A stretch of 64,000 nucleotides of DNA from Azospirillum sp051124815 (GTDB lineage Bacteria > Pseudomonadota > Alphaproteobacteria > Azospirillales > Azospirillaceae), in assembly GCF_051124815.1 (NCBI RefSeq), contig NZ_CP118485.1, positions 2,666,001 to 2,730,000 of the forward strand. Reading direction: 5' to 3'. The position numbers and the translations under genes were made by a program. Below, one piece after another: positions 17,628-27,491 of the stretch (position 1 is its first letter; each line of letters begins with the position of its first letter). The notes beneath the pieces are model-generated. The model did no database searches. It was given only the letters and a program-made list of their open reading frames with translations, and had not been told where the DNA came from.

Positions 17628-17631
<4 letters not shown>
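16222..17631 (+). CDS. miaB: tRNA-2-methylthio-N6-dimethylallyladenosine synthase
   Basis: Radical-SAM methylthiotransferase that converts i6A37 to ms2i6A37 in tRNAs reading UNN codons. The 469-residue product has the N-terminal MTTase cluster ligands Cys12, Cys48 and Cys87. The radical-SAM motif is GCDKFCTFC, with Cys162, Cys166 and Cys169. A C-terminal TRAM-like domain is at about 375-445. The start is TTG at 16222 after GGAAGGGTG, giving the canonical KKLFIKTWGCQMN. It heads the miaB-phoH-ybeY-corC-lnt block; its stop overlaps the start of phoH. Confidence 0.97.
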
Positions 17632-18718
<1,087 letters not shown>

Positions 18719-18722
<4 letters not shown>

Positions 18723-19225
18723 CCAGCGCGGTCGACATCACTGTTTCACGTGAAGCCGGCGCCTGGGCCGAGGATGCCGAGTGGCTGGCGGAGCGCGCCG
18801 CCCTCGCCGCCCTGGGTGCGGCCTATGACGACGAGGAAGGCCCGGCCGAGCTGTCGGTCGTGCTGGCCGATGACGAACTGGTCCACCGGCTGAACCGCGA
18901 GTATCGCGGCAAGGACAAGCCGACCAACGTCCTGTCCTTCGCCCTGACCGAGGCGGAGGAGCCGGAGGCGCAGGACGGCATGCCGGTGATGCTGGGCGAC
19001 GTCATCCTCGCCTATGAAACGGTCGCCCGCGAGGCGTCCGAACAGGGGAAAAGCTTCAAAGACCACATGACTCACCTTGTGATGCATGGTGTTCTGCATC
19101 TGCTGGGTTATGATCACGAGACGGACGACGAGGCCGAGGAGATGGAGGCGCTGGAAACCCGGCTGCTTGCAACCTTCGGAATCGCCGACCCCTATGCCGC
19201 CAACCACCAACCGCCGGACCGATGA
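18719..19225 (+). CDS. ybeY: Endoribonuclease YbeY
   Basis: A zinc-dependent endoribonuclease for 16S rRNA 3'-end maturation and ribosome quality control. The 168-residue product has the metal motif H-x3-H-x5-H in HGVLHLLGYDH, with His123, His127 and His133. The substrate-side stretch 'KDKPTNVLSFAL' is conserved. It starts four bases inside phoH and overlaps corC at its end. A parS-like 16-mer (18742-18757) lies within its first codons. Confidence 0.95.
18742..18757. other. parS-like sequence inside ybeY
   Basis: TGTTTCACGTGAAGCC matches the bacterial parS consensus TGTTTCACGTGAAACA at 14 of 16 positions, including the central TTTCACGTGAA. Being inside a coding sequence is common for parS. 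At about 45 kb from the proposed oriC it would be a secondary site. Confidence 0.45.
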
Positions 19226-20178
19226 GCGAGATATCCGACAGTCGCACGCCCCGTGATGACCACGGGGCCGAAGACCATTCCCTGGGCCACCTGTTCAAGG
19301 GGTGGCTCCGCACCGTCTGGGGTGGCCGCGAGGACAATTCCCTGCGCGGCACGATCGAAGAGCTGATCGCCGGCCTGGACGATGCCGCGAGCGAGGACGG
19401 CGAGGATTCGCTGGGCGCCGGCGAGCGGGCACTGCTGACCAACATCCTGAAGCTGCGCGACCGCACCGTCGCCGACGTCATGGTGCCGCGGGCCGACATC
19501 ATCTCCGTCGACATCGACACCCCCTTCCCCGCCCTGGTCCAGCGCGTCGCCGAGGAGGGTCATTCCCGCCTGCCGGTGTTCCGCGAGACGCTGGACGACG
19601 TGGTCGGCATCATCCACATCAAGGACGTGCTGACCCTGCTGGCGAAGCAGGCCGCCTCGCCCGAGGGCCTGCGCCAGAAGCCGGACCTGACCGGCATCAT
19701 CCGCGAGGCGAAGATCGTCGCCCCCTCCATGCATGTGCTCGACCTGCTGGTGCAGATGCGCCAGACCCGCCAGCACATGGCCCTGGTGGTGGACGAGTTC
19801 GGCGGCATCGACGGCCTCGTCACCATCGAGGATCTGGTGGAGGAGATCGTCGGCGAGATCGAGGACGAGCATGACGAGACCGCGGCGCCGCGGCTGGTCG
19901 AGCGCCCCGACGGCAGCCTGATCGCCGACGCCCGCCTGCCCATCGAGGATTTCGAGCACCGCGTCGGCCCGGTCCTGTCCGAGGAGGAGCGCGAGGACAT
20001 CGACACGCTGGGCGGTCTGGTCGTTTCCATCGCCGGCCGCGTGCCGGGGCTGGGCGAGCGGCTGATCCATCCCTCCGGCCTGGAGTTCGAGATCGTCGAC
20101 GCCGACTCCCGCCGCCTGAAGCGCCTGCGCGTCCACAACGCCCCGGCCAACAGTTCGGAGCTGGCGGAGACGGCGTAA
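19222..20178 (+). CDS. corC: CorC/HlyC family CBS-domain protein
   Basis: A 318-residue cytoplasmic protein of the hemolysin C/CorC type. A CBS pair spans about 85-205, opening with 'RTVADVMVPRADIISVDIDTPF' and continuing through 'SRLPVFRETLDDVVGIIHIKDVL'. A CorC_HlyC transporter-associated domain follows at about 225-305. It lacks the DUF21 membrane domain of larger relatives. CorC is linked to Mg/Co efflux; in this ybeY-corC-lnt arrangement the exact role is uncertain. It overlaps ybeY by four bases. Confidence 0.9.
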   Translation: MSEISDSRTPRDDHGAEDHSLGHLFKGWLRTVWGGREDNSLRGTIEELIAGLDDAASEDGEDSLGAGERALLTNILKLRDRTVADVMVPRADIISVDIDTPFPALVQRVAEEGHSRLPVFRETLDDVVGIIHIKDVLTLLAKQAASPEGLRQKPDLTGIIREAKIVAPSMHVLDLLVQMRQTRQHMALVVDEFGGIDGLVTIEDLVEEIVGEIEDEHDETAAPRLVERPDGSLIADARLPIEDFEHRVGPVLSEEEREDIDTLGGLVVSIAGRVPGLGERLIHPSGLEFEIVDADSRRLKRLRVHNAPANSSELAETA

Positions 20179-20261
20179 GGATCGGGGTGGGGACGGCCCT
20201 CCCATAGGCGCTAATTGGCAGGTTTGATTGCCGTCGCAAGCCGAGCACATCCCTGATCGAC

Positions 20262-20289
20262 CGTCATCCCCGCCTCCGCGGGGATGACG
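20262..20289. repeat. REP-like perfect palindrome
   Basis: Arms CGTCATCCCCGC and GCGGGGATGACG flank a 4-base loop. It is related to the inner palindromes of the miniature elements at 1566 and 12324 and the unit at 58957. It lies in the 286-bp corC-lnt gap, where nothing else was recognised, and could act as a transcript-stabilising or attenuating hairpin. Confidence 0.65.
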
Positions 20290-20464
20290 CTCAAAGAGGT
20301 GCCGGCCCATTGGGAAGTGGGCAAAGTCCTGCAAGTCAGCGCCTATAAGCCCGTCTCCCCAACCCCACAACACAGCCCCGCCCACAACAGCCTTGGCGCC
20401 CCCGTCCGGCCGCATTACCTATGGCGCCGCCCGCCATCCCTTGCCGCTGCCGGAGTTTCCCGTC

Positions 20465-22078
20465 TTGACCGTCACCGATGCGCTGCCCGTCCCCGCCCGG
20501 CTGGGCCGTGTTTCCGCGCGGCTGGCCGCGTTGACCGGCTGGCGCCGGCTGGCCGCCGCGGCGCTGTTGGGCGGGCTCGCCACGCTGGCGGTGCCGCCGG
20601 CCGATCTGCTGCCGGTGCTGCTGGTCGCCTTTCCCGGACTGATCTGGCTGCTGGACGGGGTGGAGACGAAGAAGGGCGCCTTCGCCATCGGCTGGTTCTT
20701 CGGCTTCGGCCATCACCTGCTGGGGCTCTATTGGATCAGCGCCGCGCTGTTCACCGATATCGAGCGCTTCTGGTGGGCGCTGCCGCTGTCGGCCGTCGGT
20801 CTGCCGATCCTGCTGGCGATGTTCAGCGGCGGCGCCACCCTGACCTTCCATCTGCTGCGCCGGCGCGGCTTCGGCATCGGGTTGGCCCGGCCGGTTCTGT
20901 TCGCCGCCTGCTGGTGCCTGTGGGAATGGCTGCGCGGCCATGTCTTCACCGGTTTTCCCTGGAACCTGATCGGCTATGGCTGGGTCGGGGTACTGCCGGT
21001 GCTGCAGACGGTCTCGCTGGTCGGCATCTACGGCCTGACGCTGGTGACGGTGCTGGTCGCCTCCCAGCCCGCGGCCCTGCCCGACCGCGACACCACACCG
21101 CGCCGCGCCTGGGCCGGCGTCGCCGCCGGGCTGGCGTTGCTGGCGGTGCTGGGCGGCTGGGGAGCCTGGAGGCTGGCCGGCGCGGTGGACGAACCGGTGC
21201 CGGGCGTCCGGCTTCGGCTGGTCCAGGCGGCGATCGACCAGAGGCTGAAATGGGCGCCCGGCGAGCGGGTGCAGAATTTCCAGAACCATCTCGCCCTGTC
21301 GGCCGCCCCGCCGGCCGATCCGTCGGCTCCGCCGCCCAACGTCATCATCTGGCCGGAAACCGCCGTCCCCTTCTTCGTCGAGGAGGATGCGCGGGTGCGT
21401 CAGGCGATGGCCTCGGTCATCCCGCCCGGCGGGCTGCTGATCACCGGGGCGCCGCGCACGACGGTCGATGCGGACGGCGAGCGCCGCTATTTCAACGGCA
21501 TGGTGGCGGTGGACGGCAGCGGTGCCGCCGTCGCCGACTACGACAAGTTCCACCTCGTTCCGTTCGGCGAGTACATGCCGCTGCGGCAATGGCTGCCCGT
21601 CGGCGCCATCGCCGGCAACGGAGCGGAGTTCTCCCCCGGCCCCGGTCCGCGCACCCTGCATCTGGGGGATCATGTGGCCGGTCTGCCGTCCTTCAGCCCG
21701 CTGATCTGTTACGAGAGCATCTTCCCCGGCGCCGTGGTCGACACGGCCGACCGGCCGCACTGGCTGCTGAACCTGACCAACGACGCCTGGTATGGCCGCA
21801 CCGCCGGCCCGCACCAGCATTTCGCTATCAACCAGGTCCGCGCGGTGGAGGAAGGGCTGCCCCTGGTGCGGGTGGCGAATACGGGAATATCCGGGGTGGT
21901 GGACTCCTACGGTCGTGTGCAACAATTGCTCGGACTGGGTGAGCGGGGCTTCATCGATACCACATTGCCGAAAGCGCCTGACGGCGCCACAGCCTATGCC
22001 CGCATGGGCGACTGGATTTTCGGCATAGTGCTTCTAGGCTGTTTTCTGGCGGCCTTGGCCTCGCGATATCACCGGTAA
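20465..22078 (+). CDS. lnt: Apolipoprotein N-acyltransferase
   Basis: Inner-membrane enzyme that adds the third acyl chain to lipoproteins. The 537-residue product has about six N-terminal transmembrane helices (roughly 1-225) and a periplasmic nitrilase domain. The catalytic triad is Glu298 in WPETAVPF, Lys361 in YDKFHLVPFGEY and Cys415 in LICYESIFP. A final transmembrane helix lies near the end. I chose the TTG at 20465 (LTVTDALPVPARLG); upstream in-frame ATG 20393 adds an unlikely Pro/Arg-rich leader. Confidence 0.94.
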   Translation: MTVTDALPVPARLGRVSARLAALTGWRRLAAAALLGGLATLAVPPADLLPVLLVAFPGLIWLLDGVETKKGAFAIGWFFGFGHHLLGLYWISAALFTDIERFWWALPLSAVGLPILLAMFSGGATLTFHLLRRRGFGIGLARPVLFAACWCLWEWLRGHVFTGFPWNLIGYGWVGVLPVLQTVSLVGIYGLTLVTVLVASQPAALPDRDTTPRRAWAGVAAGLALLAVLGGWGAWRLAGAVDEPVPGVRLRLVQAAIDQRLKWAPGERVQNFQNHLALSAAPPADPSAPPPNVIIWPETAVPFFVEEDARVRQAMASVIPPGGLLITGAPRTTVDADGERRYFNGMVAVDGSGAAVADYDKFHLVPFGEYMPLRQWLPVGAIAGNGAEFSPGPGPRTLHLGDHVAGLPSFSPLICYESIFPGAVVDTADRPHWLLNLTNDAWYGRTAGPHQHFAINQVRAVEEGLPLVRVANTGISGVVDSYGRVQQLLGLGERGFIDTTLPKAPDGATAYARMGDWIFGIVLLGCFLAALASRYHR

Positions 22079-22148
22079 CGCAGCAATACGGGCAATCCGC
22101 CCGCCACAGGCAGAACAATTTCGTGTATCGGGCTTGACCGGAGCGGGC

Positions 22149-22178
22149 TTGACTGCATACGTGGATATGTCGTAACTA
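22149..22178 (+). promoter_or_regulatory. Candidate promoter of the phrR-like gene
   Basis: TTGACT (22149-22154), an 18-base spacer and TAACTA (22173-22178). The -10 region overlaps the dyad at 22172-22195. Confidence 0.45.
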
Positions 22179-22195
22179 GGTTGCACAACCGTTAC
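22172..22195. promoter_or_regulatory. Nested dyad operator before the phrR-like gene
   Basis: GGTTG-CA-CAACC (22179-22190) is a perfect 12-bp palindrome, flanked by GTAAC on the left (22172-22176) and GTTAC on the right (22191-22195). The outer arms are also complementary. It sits across the -10 and probable start of transcription, 14 bases before the ATG. Autoregulation by the encoded XRE protein is the natural reading but is an inference. Confidence 0.55.
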
Positions 22196-22208
22196 AGGGA
22201 TAAACGAG

Positions 22209-22703
22209 ATGCAGACTGAAACTGGGGCGCCGCGCGGGCGCCGTGCGGGTGCCGGCCGTCCGAAGACCGGAAAGCCGAATCCCATCGACGTCCATGTCGG
22301 ATCCCGCGTCCGTCTTCGCCGCACGCTTCTCGGCATGAGCCAGGAAAAGCTTGGCGAGGCGATCGGCCTGACCTTCCAGCAGGTGCAGAAGTACGAGCGC
22401 GGCGCCAACCGCATCGGCGCGTCGCGTCTGTTCGATCTCAGCCGCGTCCTGGATGTGCCGGTCTCCTTCTTCTTCGACGACATGCCGGCCGAAGCGGCTG
22501 CCGCCCGCGTCGACGACGAGGACGAGTCCGGTGCGACCGAAGAGCGCTCCGCCGGCGCCTACGAGCCCGATCCGATGGCCAAGCGCGAGACGCTGGAACT
22601 GGTCCGCGCCTACTACAAGATCAGCGATCCGTCGGTGCGCAAGCGTCTGTTCGAACTGACCAAGGCGGTGGCCAGCGCCGCCGTGGCCGAAGCCGCAGTG
22701 TAA
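22209..22703 (+). CDS. XRE-family regulator, PhrR/PraR type
   Basis: A 164-residue DNA-binding protein. The N-terminal 25 residues are Gly/Arg-rich. A Cro/C1-type helix-turn-helix spans about 28-88 ('GSRVRLRRTLLGMSQEKLGEAIGLTFQQVQKYERG'). An acidic linker (about 95-120) and a helical C-terminal segment ('KRETLELVRAYYKISDPSVRKRLFELTKAV') complete it. A regulator of this architecture between lnt and metK is a conserved alphaproteobacterial arrangement; rhizobial members are called PhrR or PraR. Function outside rhizobia is little known. Confidence 0.85.
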   Translation: MQTETGAPRGRRAGAGRPKTGKPNPIDVHVGSRVRLRRTLLGMSQEKLGEAIGLTFQQVQKYERGANRIGASRLFDLSRVLDVPVSFFFDDMPAEAAAARVDDEDESGATEERSAGAYEPDPMAKRETLELVRAYYKISDPSVRKRLFELTKAVASAAVAEAAV

Positions 22704-22757
22704 CACCGGCCGCTAACTCCTGCCGGTTGCCACAAGGCATGTGATACCCACCGAAAG

Positions 22758-22838
22758 GGGATGGCACGGGCTCGACCGTGCTCCCCCTTCGTGCTGGGAC
22801 TGCGGTAATCGGTCCGGGGCCTTACCGCCGGTAGATTT
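22758..22838 (+). promoter_or_regulatory. Structured leader upstream of metK
   Basis: Two strong hairpins lie in the 251-bp phrR-metK gap. The first is GCACGG-GCTCGA-CCGTGC (about 22763-22780). The second is GCGGTAA...TTACCGC (about 22804-22831), with a 7-bp perfect stem. I could not match them to SAM-II, SAM-V or SAM/SAH riboswitch consensus by eye, so this is only a candidate structured leader. Confidence 0.35.
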
Positions 22839-22954
22839 CTTGACCCGGACGGGATTCCTTGTCACAACCCGCTTTGGACCGGTGTCTGCGGCCGCTGTAC
22901 CGGTCTGCCGTTTCGGCTCATGAAATAGCGTGCCGCCGAATGCCGAGGTTTCCC

Positions 22955-24124
<1,170 letters not shown>

Positions 24125-24165
24125 GCGCGTTCGCAGCATTGGACCCGCCGCAGGGCGGATGGACG

Positions 24166-24197
24166 GCAGGGGCTGGCAACGGCCCCTGCTTTCTTTT
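24166..24197 (+). terminator. Rho-independent terminator after metK
   Basis: An 8-bp perfect stem GCAGGGGC/GCCCCTGC with an 8-base loop is followed by TTTCTTTT. It separates metK from trmB, so trmB needs its own promoter or read-through. Confidence 0.85.
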
Positions 24198-24232
24198 GAG
24201 GCCCATCCCTTTTCCCGATACAGCGTTCCGAC

Positions 24233-24970
24233 ATGACCGACGACAGCACCACTGGCCCCCTCGCCGCCGGATCCCTTTCCGAAAGCTCCAACCGCCTGTT
24301 CGGGCGCCGCAAGGGCCGGCCGTTGCGCAAGCGCCGGACGGAGCTGATCGACGTCCTGCTGCCTCAGCTCCAGATCACGCTGCCGGAGCCCGGCGGCAGG
24401 CTGGACCCCGCCGGCCTGTTCGACGGCCCGAAGCGGGAGGTCTGGCTGGAGGTCGGGTTCGGCATGGGCCATCACCTCGCCTGGCAGGCCGGGCACCATA
24501 CGGATGTCGGCTTCATCGGCGCGGAACCCTTCCTCAACGGCATCGCCGGCCTGCTGGGCATGGTCGACGACGAAGATCTGCACAATGTGCGCATCCAGCC
24601 CGACGACGCCCGTCCGCTGCTGGACGCCCTGCCCGACGCCTCCATCGGCCGCGCCTTCGTGCTGTTCGCCGATCCCTGGCCGAAGAAGCGCCATGCCGAC
24701 CGCCGTTTCATCGGGCCGGAGAACCTGCCGCGGCTCGCCCGCGTGCTGAAGGACGGCGCCGAGCTGCGTCTGGCCAGCGACGACATGGGTCTGGTGCGCT
24801 GGATGCTCGAACACACGGTGAAGCATCCCGATTTCGAATGGACGGCGCGCCGCCCGTCGGACTGGCGCATCCGCCCCGACGACTGGCCGGCCACCCGCTA
24901 CGAGGAAAAGGCCATCGCCGCCGGGCGCAAGCCGGTCTTCATGCGGTTCGTCCGCCGTCCGCGGGGCTGA
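24233..24970 (+). CDS. trmB: tRNA (guanine-N7)-methyltransferase
   Basis: SAM-dependent methyltransferase forming m7G46 in tRNA variable loops. The 245-residue product has the SAM motif 'VWLEVGFGMGHHLAWQA' and the TrmB signature 'FVLFADPWPKKRHADRRF', with the conserved PWPKKRH substrate loop. The N-terminus includes 'FGRRKGRPLRKRR', a basic RNA-facing patch typical of the family. It lies between the metK terminator and the rimP leader. Confidence 0.95.
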   Translation: MTDDSTTGPLAAGSLSESSNRLFGRRKGRPLRKRRTELIDVLLPQLQITLPEPGGRLDPAGLFDGPKREVWLEVGFGMGHHLAWQAGHHTDVGFIGAEPFLNGIAGLLGMVDDEDLHNVRIQPDDARPLLDALPDASIGRAFVLFADPWPKKRHADRRFIGPENLPRLARVLKDGAELRLASDDMGLVRWMLEHTVKHPDFEWTARRPSDWRIRPDDWPATRYEEKAIAAGRKPVFMRFVRRPRG

Positions 24971-25082
24971 CGCATACCCGTTCCGCTTGAGATTCCGGCC
25001 GGCCACAGCGATCGGACCGGAAAAGGCTTGCGGCATCGGACGGAATGACTATATTCACCGCTGAGAACCCATACGGATCGGC

Positions 25083-25143
25083 GGCCCGGGCAACCGGGCC
25101 GGCGAGACGCTTTGCGGGTGGGCTTTTGCCCACTTATTTTTTT
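25083..25143 (+). terminator. rimP leader with attenuator-like terminator
   Basis: A GNRA-capped hairpin (GGCCCGG-GCAA-CCGGGCC, 25083-25100) is followed by GTGGGC-TTTT-GCCCAC (25118-25133) and a TTATTTTTTT tract to 25143. The second structure is a textbook intrinsic terminator sitting before the rimP-nusA operon, not behind a gene. Premature terminators upstream of rimP are known in proteobacteria (the Rfam rimP leader, as I recall), so an attenuator controlling the operon is likely. Confidence 0.75.
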
Positions 25144-25233
25144 ATGAGCGTGTGGAAGCACGCGCTTGTTGAACCTTCTGTTGTGGAAACCTCGTCCGGT
25201 TCGATCCCGGCCGCAGGCTTTGGGTCAGGTGGA

Positions 25234-25734
25234 ATGGACGCTACAGGTCGCATCGAACAGATCATCACGCCGTCGGTCGAAGCCATGGGCTATGAGGTCG
25301 TGCGCGTACAGATCTCCGGCGGCCAGCGGGCGATCCTCCAGATCATGGCGGAGCGCGCCGACGGCGCGCCCATGACCGTCGAGGATTGCGCCGACATCAG
25401 CCGTTCCGTTTCGGCCCTGCTGGACGTGGAAGACCCGATCCGCGAGGCTTATACGCTGGAGGTCAGTTCGCCCGGCATCGACCGGCCGCTGACCCGGCTC
25501 AAGGATTTCGAGCGCTTCGCCGGCTTCGAAGCCCGGCTGGAAAGCCGCATGGCCATCGACGGCCGCAAGCGTTTCAAGGGCATGCTGAAGGGCGTCGAGG
25601 ACGGCCTGGTGTGCATCGACACCGAACAGGGAGCCGCCCGGCTGGAGTTCGACAACATCCTGCGCGCCAAGCTGGTGCTGACGGACGAATTGATCCGCGC
25701 CAGCCAGGAGCAGCAGGAGGGCCTGCAGAACTGA
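25234..25734 (+). CDS. rimP: Ribosome maturation factor RimP
   Basis: Needed for 30S subunit maturation. The 166-residue product has the N-terminal alpha/beta domain ('IITPSVEAMGYEVVRVQISGGQRAILQIM', written here as residues 8-36), then 'YTLEVSSPGIDRPLTRLKDFERFAG', the family hallmark SSPGIDRPL. A C-terminal SH3-like domain ends it. I chose ATG 25234 after GTCAGGTGGA. The frame continues upstream to an ATG at 25144 directly after the terminator T-run, which would add 30 weakly conserved residues. First gene of the nusA-infB operon. Confidence 0.93.
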   Translation: MDATGRIEQIITPSVEAMGYEVVRVQISGGQRAILQIMAERADGAPMTVEDCADISRSVSALLDVEDPIREAYTLEVSSPGIDRPLTRLKDFERFAGFEARLESRMAIDGRKRFKGMLKGVEDGLVCIDTEQGAARLEFDNILRAKLVLTDELIRASQEQQEGLQN

Positions 25735-25857
25735 CGGACCCGTCCATCAGGACGCGCCATCGGACTGCCTGCCCCAGGTTGCCCCCACCCCGCCGAGACC
25801 CGACCGGACATCACGCAAGACCGGCATCACACAAGACCGACTCAGGAAGTGTAACGG

Positions 25858-27417
25858 ATGGAACTGCTGCAAGTCGCTGACGCGGTCGCCCGCGAAAAGA
25901 ACATCGACCGGGACGAAGTCCTGGAGGCGATGGAGCAGGCGATTCAGAAGGCCGGCCGCTCCAAGTACGGCCACGAGCACGACATCCGCGCCCGCATCGA
26001 CCGCAAGACCGGCGACATCCATCTGACCCGCCACCTGGAGGTGGTCGAGACGGTGGAGAACGAGGCGACGCAGGTCACCCTGCCCTACGCCCAGCGCCGC
26101 AAGGCCGGTGCGAAGATCGGTGATTTCCTGGTCGACCCGCTGCCGCCGATCGATTTCGGCCGCATCGCCGCCCAGACCGCCAAGCAGGTGATCGTGCAGA
26201 AGGTGCGCGACGCCGAGCGCAAGCGCCAGTTCAACGAGTACAAGGACCGCAACGGCGAGATCGTCAACGGTCTGGTCAAGCGCGTCGAATACGGCAACGT
26301 CACCGTCGACCTGGGCCGCGCCGAAGCGATCCTGCGCCGCGACGAGCTGCTGCCGCGCGAGCATTTCAAGAACGGCGACCGCGTCCGCGCCTATATCTTC
26401 GACGTCCGCGAGGAACCGCGCGGGCCGCAGATCTTCCTGTCGCGCACGCATCCCATGTTCATGGCGAAGCTGTTCGCCCAGGAAGTGCCGGAAATCTACG
26501 ACGGCATCATCGAGATCAAGGCGGTCGCCCGTGACCCGGGTTCGCGCGCCAAGATCGCGGTGCTGAGCCACGACAGCTCCATCGACCCGGTCGGCGCCTG
26601 CGTCGGCATGCGCGGCAGCCGCGTCCAGGCGGTCGTCGGCGAACTGCAGGGCGAGAAGATCGACATCATCCCGTGGTCGGGCGAGGCGGCGACCTTCGTC
26701 GTCAACGCGCTCGCCCCGGCCGAGGTCGCCAAGGTCGTGCTGGACGACGACAACCGCCGCATCGAGGTGGTGGTGCCCGACGACCAGCTGTCGCTGGCCA
26801 TCGGCCGCCGCGGCCAGAATGTGCGCCTCGCCTCGATGCTGACCGGCTGGGACATCGACATCCTGACCGAGCAGGAGGAGTCGGAGCGCCGGTCGGAGGA
26901 AATCCACAACCGCTCCGCCCTGTTCATGCAGGCGCTGGACGTCGACGACGTGATCGCCCACCTGCTGGTCGCCGAAGGCTTCACCTCCGTCGAGGAGATC
27001 GCCTTCGTCGAGACCGAGGAACTGGCCGAGATCGAAGGCTTCGACGAGTCGGTCGCCGACGAGCTGAAGCAGCGCGCCCTCGCCTTCTTGGAAGTGCAGG
27101 ACGAACAGGCCAACGAGCGTCGCCTGGAGCTGGGCGTAGAGGACATCGTCGCCGAACTGACCGGCTTCACCGCCACGCAGCTCGTGAAGCTGGGCGAGAA
27201 CGGCGTGAAGACGCTGGACGACCTGGCCGATCTCGCCGGCGACGAGCTGGTCGAGATCCTGAGCAAGGATGGCGCCAAGGACGCCCCCTCCGAAGAGGAG
27301 GCGAACGCGATCATCATGGCCGCGCGCGCCCACTGGTTCGAGGGTGAGGAACAGGACGGCGCCGCCGCGGCCCCCGTGGCCGACGGCAATGCCGATGGTC
27401 AGGGCGCGCAGGCCTGA
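25858..27417 (+). CDS. nusA: Transcription termination/antitermination factor NusA
   Basis: RNA polymerase-associated factor for pausing, termination and antitermination. The 519-residue product has an N-terminal polymerase-binding domain (about 1-130), an S1 domain (about 133-200), and two KH domains (about 230-370, with 'GMRGSRVQAVVGELQGEKIDI' and 'AIGRRGQNVRLASMLTGW'). Two acidic helix-hairpin-helix repeats follow (about 380-500), as in the E. coli protein. It ends with a short Ala/Asp-rich tail. Confidence 0.97.
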   Translation: MELLQVADAVAREKNIDRDEVLEAMEQAIQKAGRSKYGHEHDIRARIDRKTGDIHLTRHLEVVETVENEATQVTLPYAQRRKAGAKIGDFLVDPLPPIDFGRIAAQTAKQVIVQKVRDAERKRQFNEYKDRNGEIVNGLVKRVEYGNVTVDLGRAEAILRRDELLPREHFKNGDRVRAYIFDVREEPRGPQIFLSRTHPMFMAKLFAQEVPEIYDGIIEIKAVARDPGSRAKIAVLSHDSSIDPVGACVGMRGSRVQAVVGELQGEKIDIIPWSGEAATFVVNALAPAEVAKVVLDDDNRRIEVVVPDDQLSLAIGRRGQNVRLASMLTGWDIDILTEQEESERRSEEIHNRSALFMQALDVDDVIAHLLVAEGFTSVEEIAFVETEELAEIEGFDESVADELKQRALAFLEVQDEQANERRLELGVEDIVAELTGFTATQLVKLGENGVKTLDDLADLAGDELVEILSKDGAKDAPSEEEANAIIMAARAHWFEGEEQDGAAAAPVADGNADGQGAQA

Positions 27418-27491
27418 CCGGCAGCAATGCCGGTTGGAACTGCGCCCGACAGGAACGATTATTCGGGACCGCGCGAGCGGATGACGATCGG

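Noticed and set aside
22741..22954. SAM-II or SAM/SAH riboswitch before metK.
   Set aside because: The conserved cores could not be matched by eye; only generic hairpins remain. Kept as an open leader question instead.
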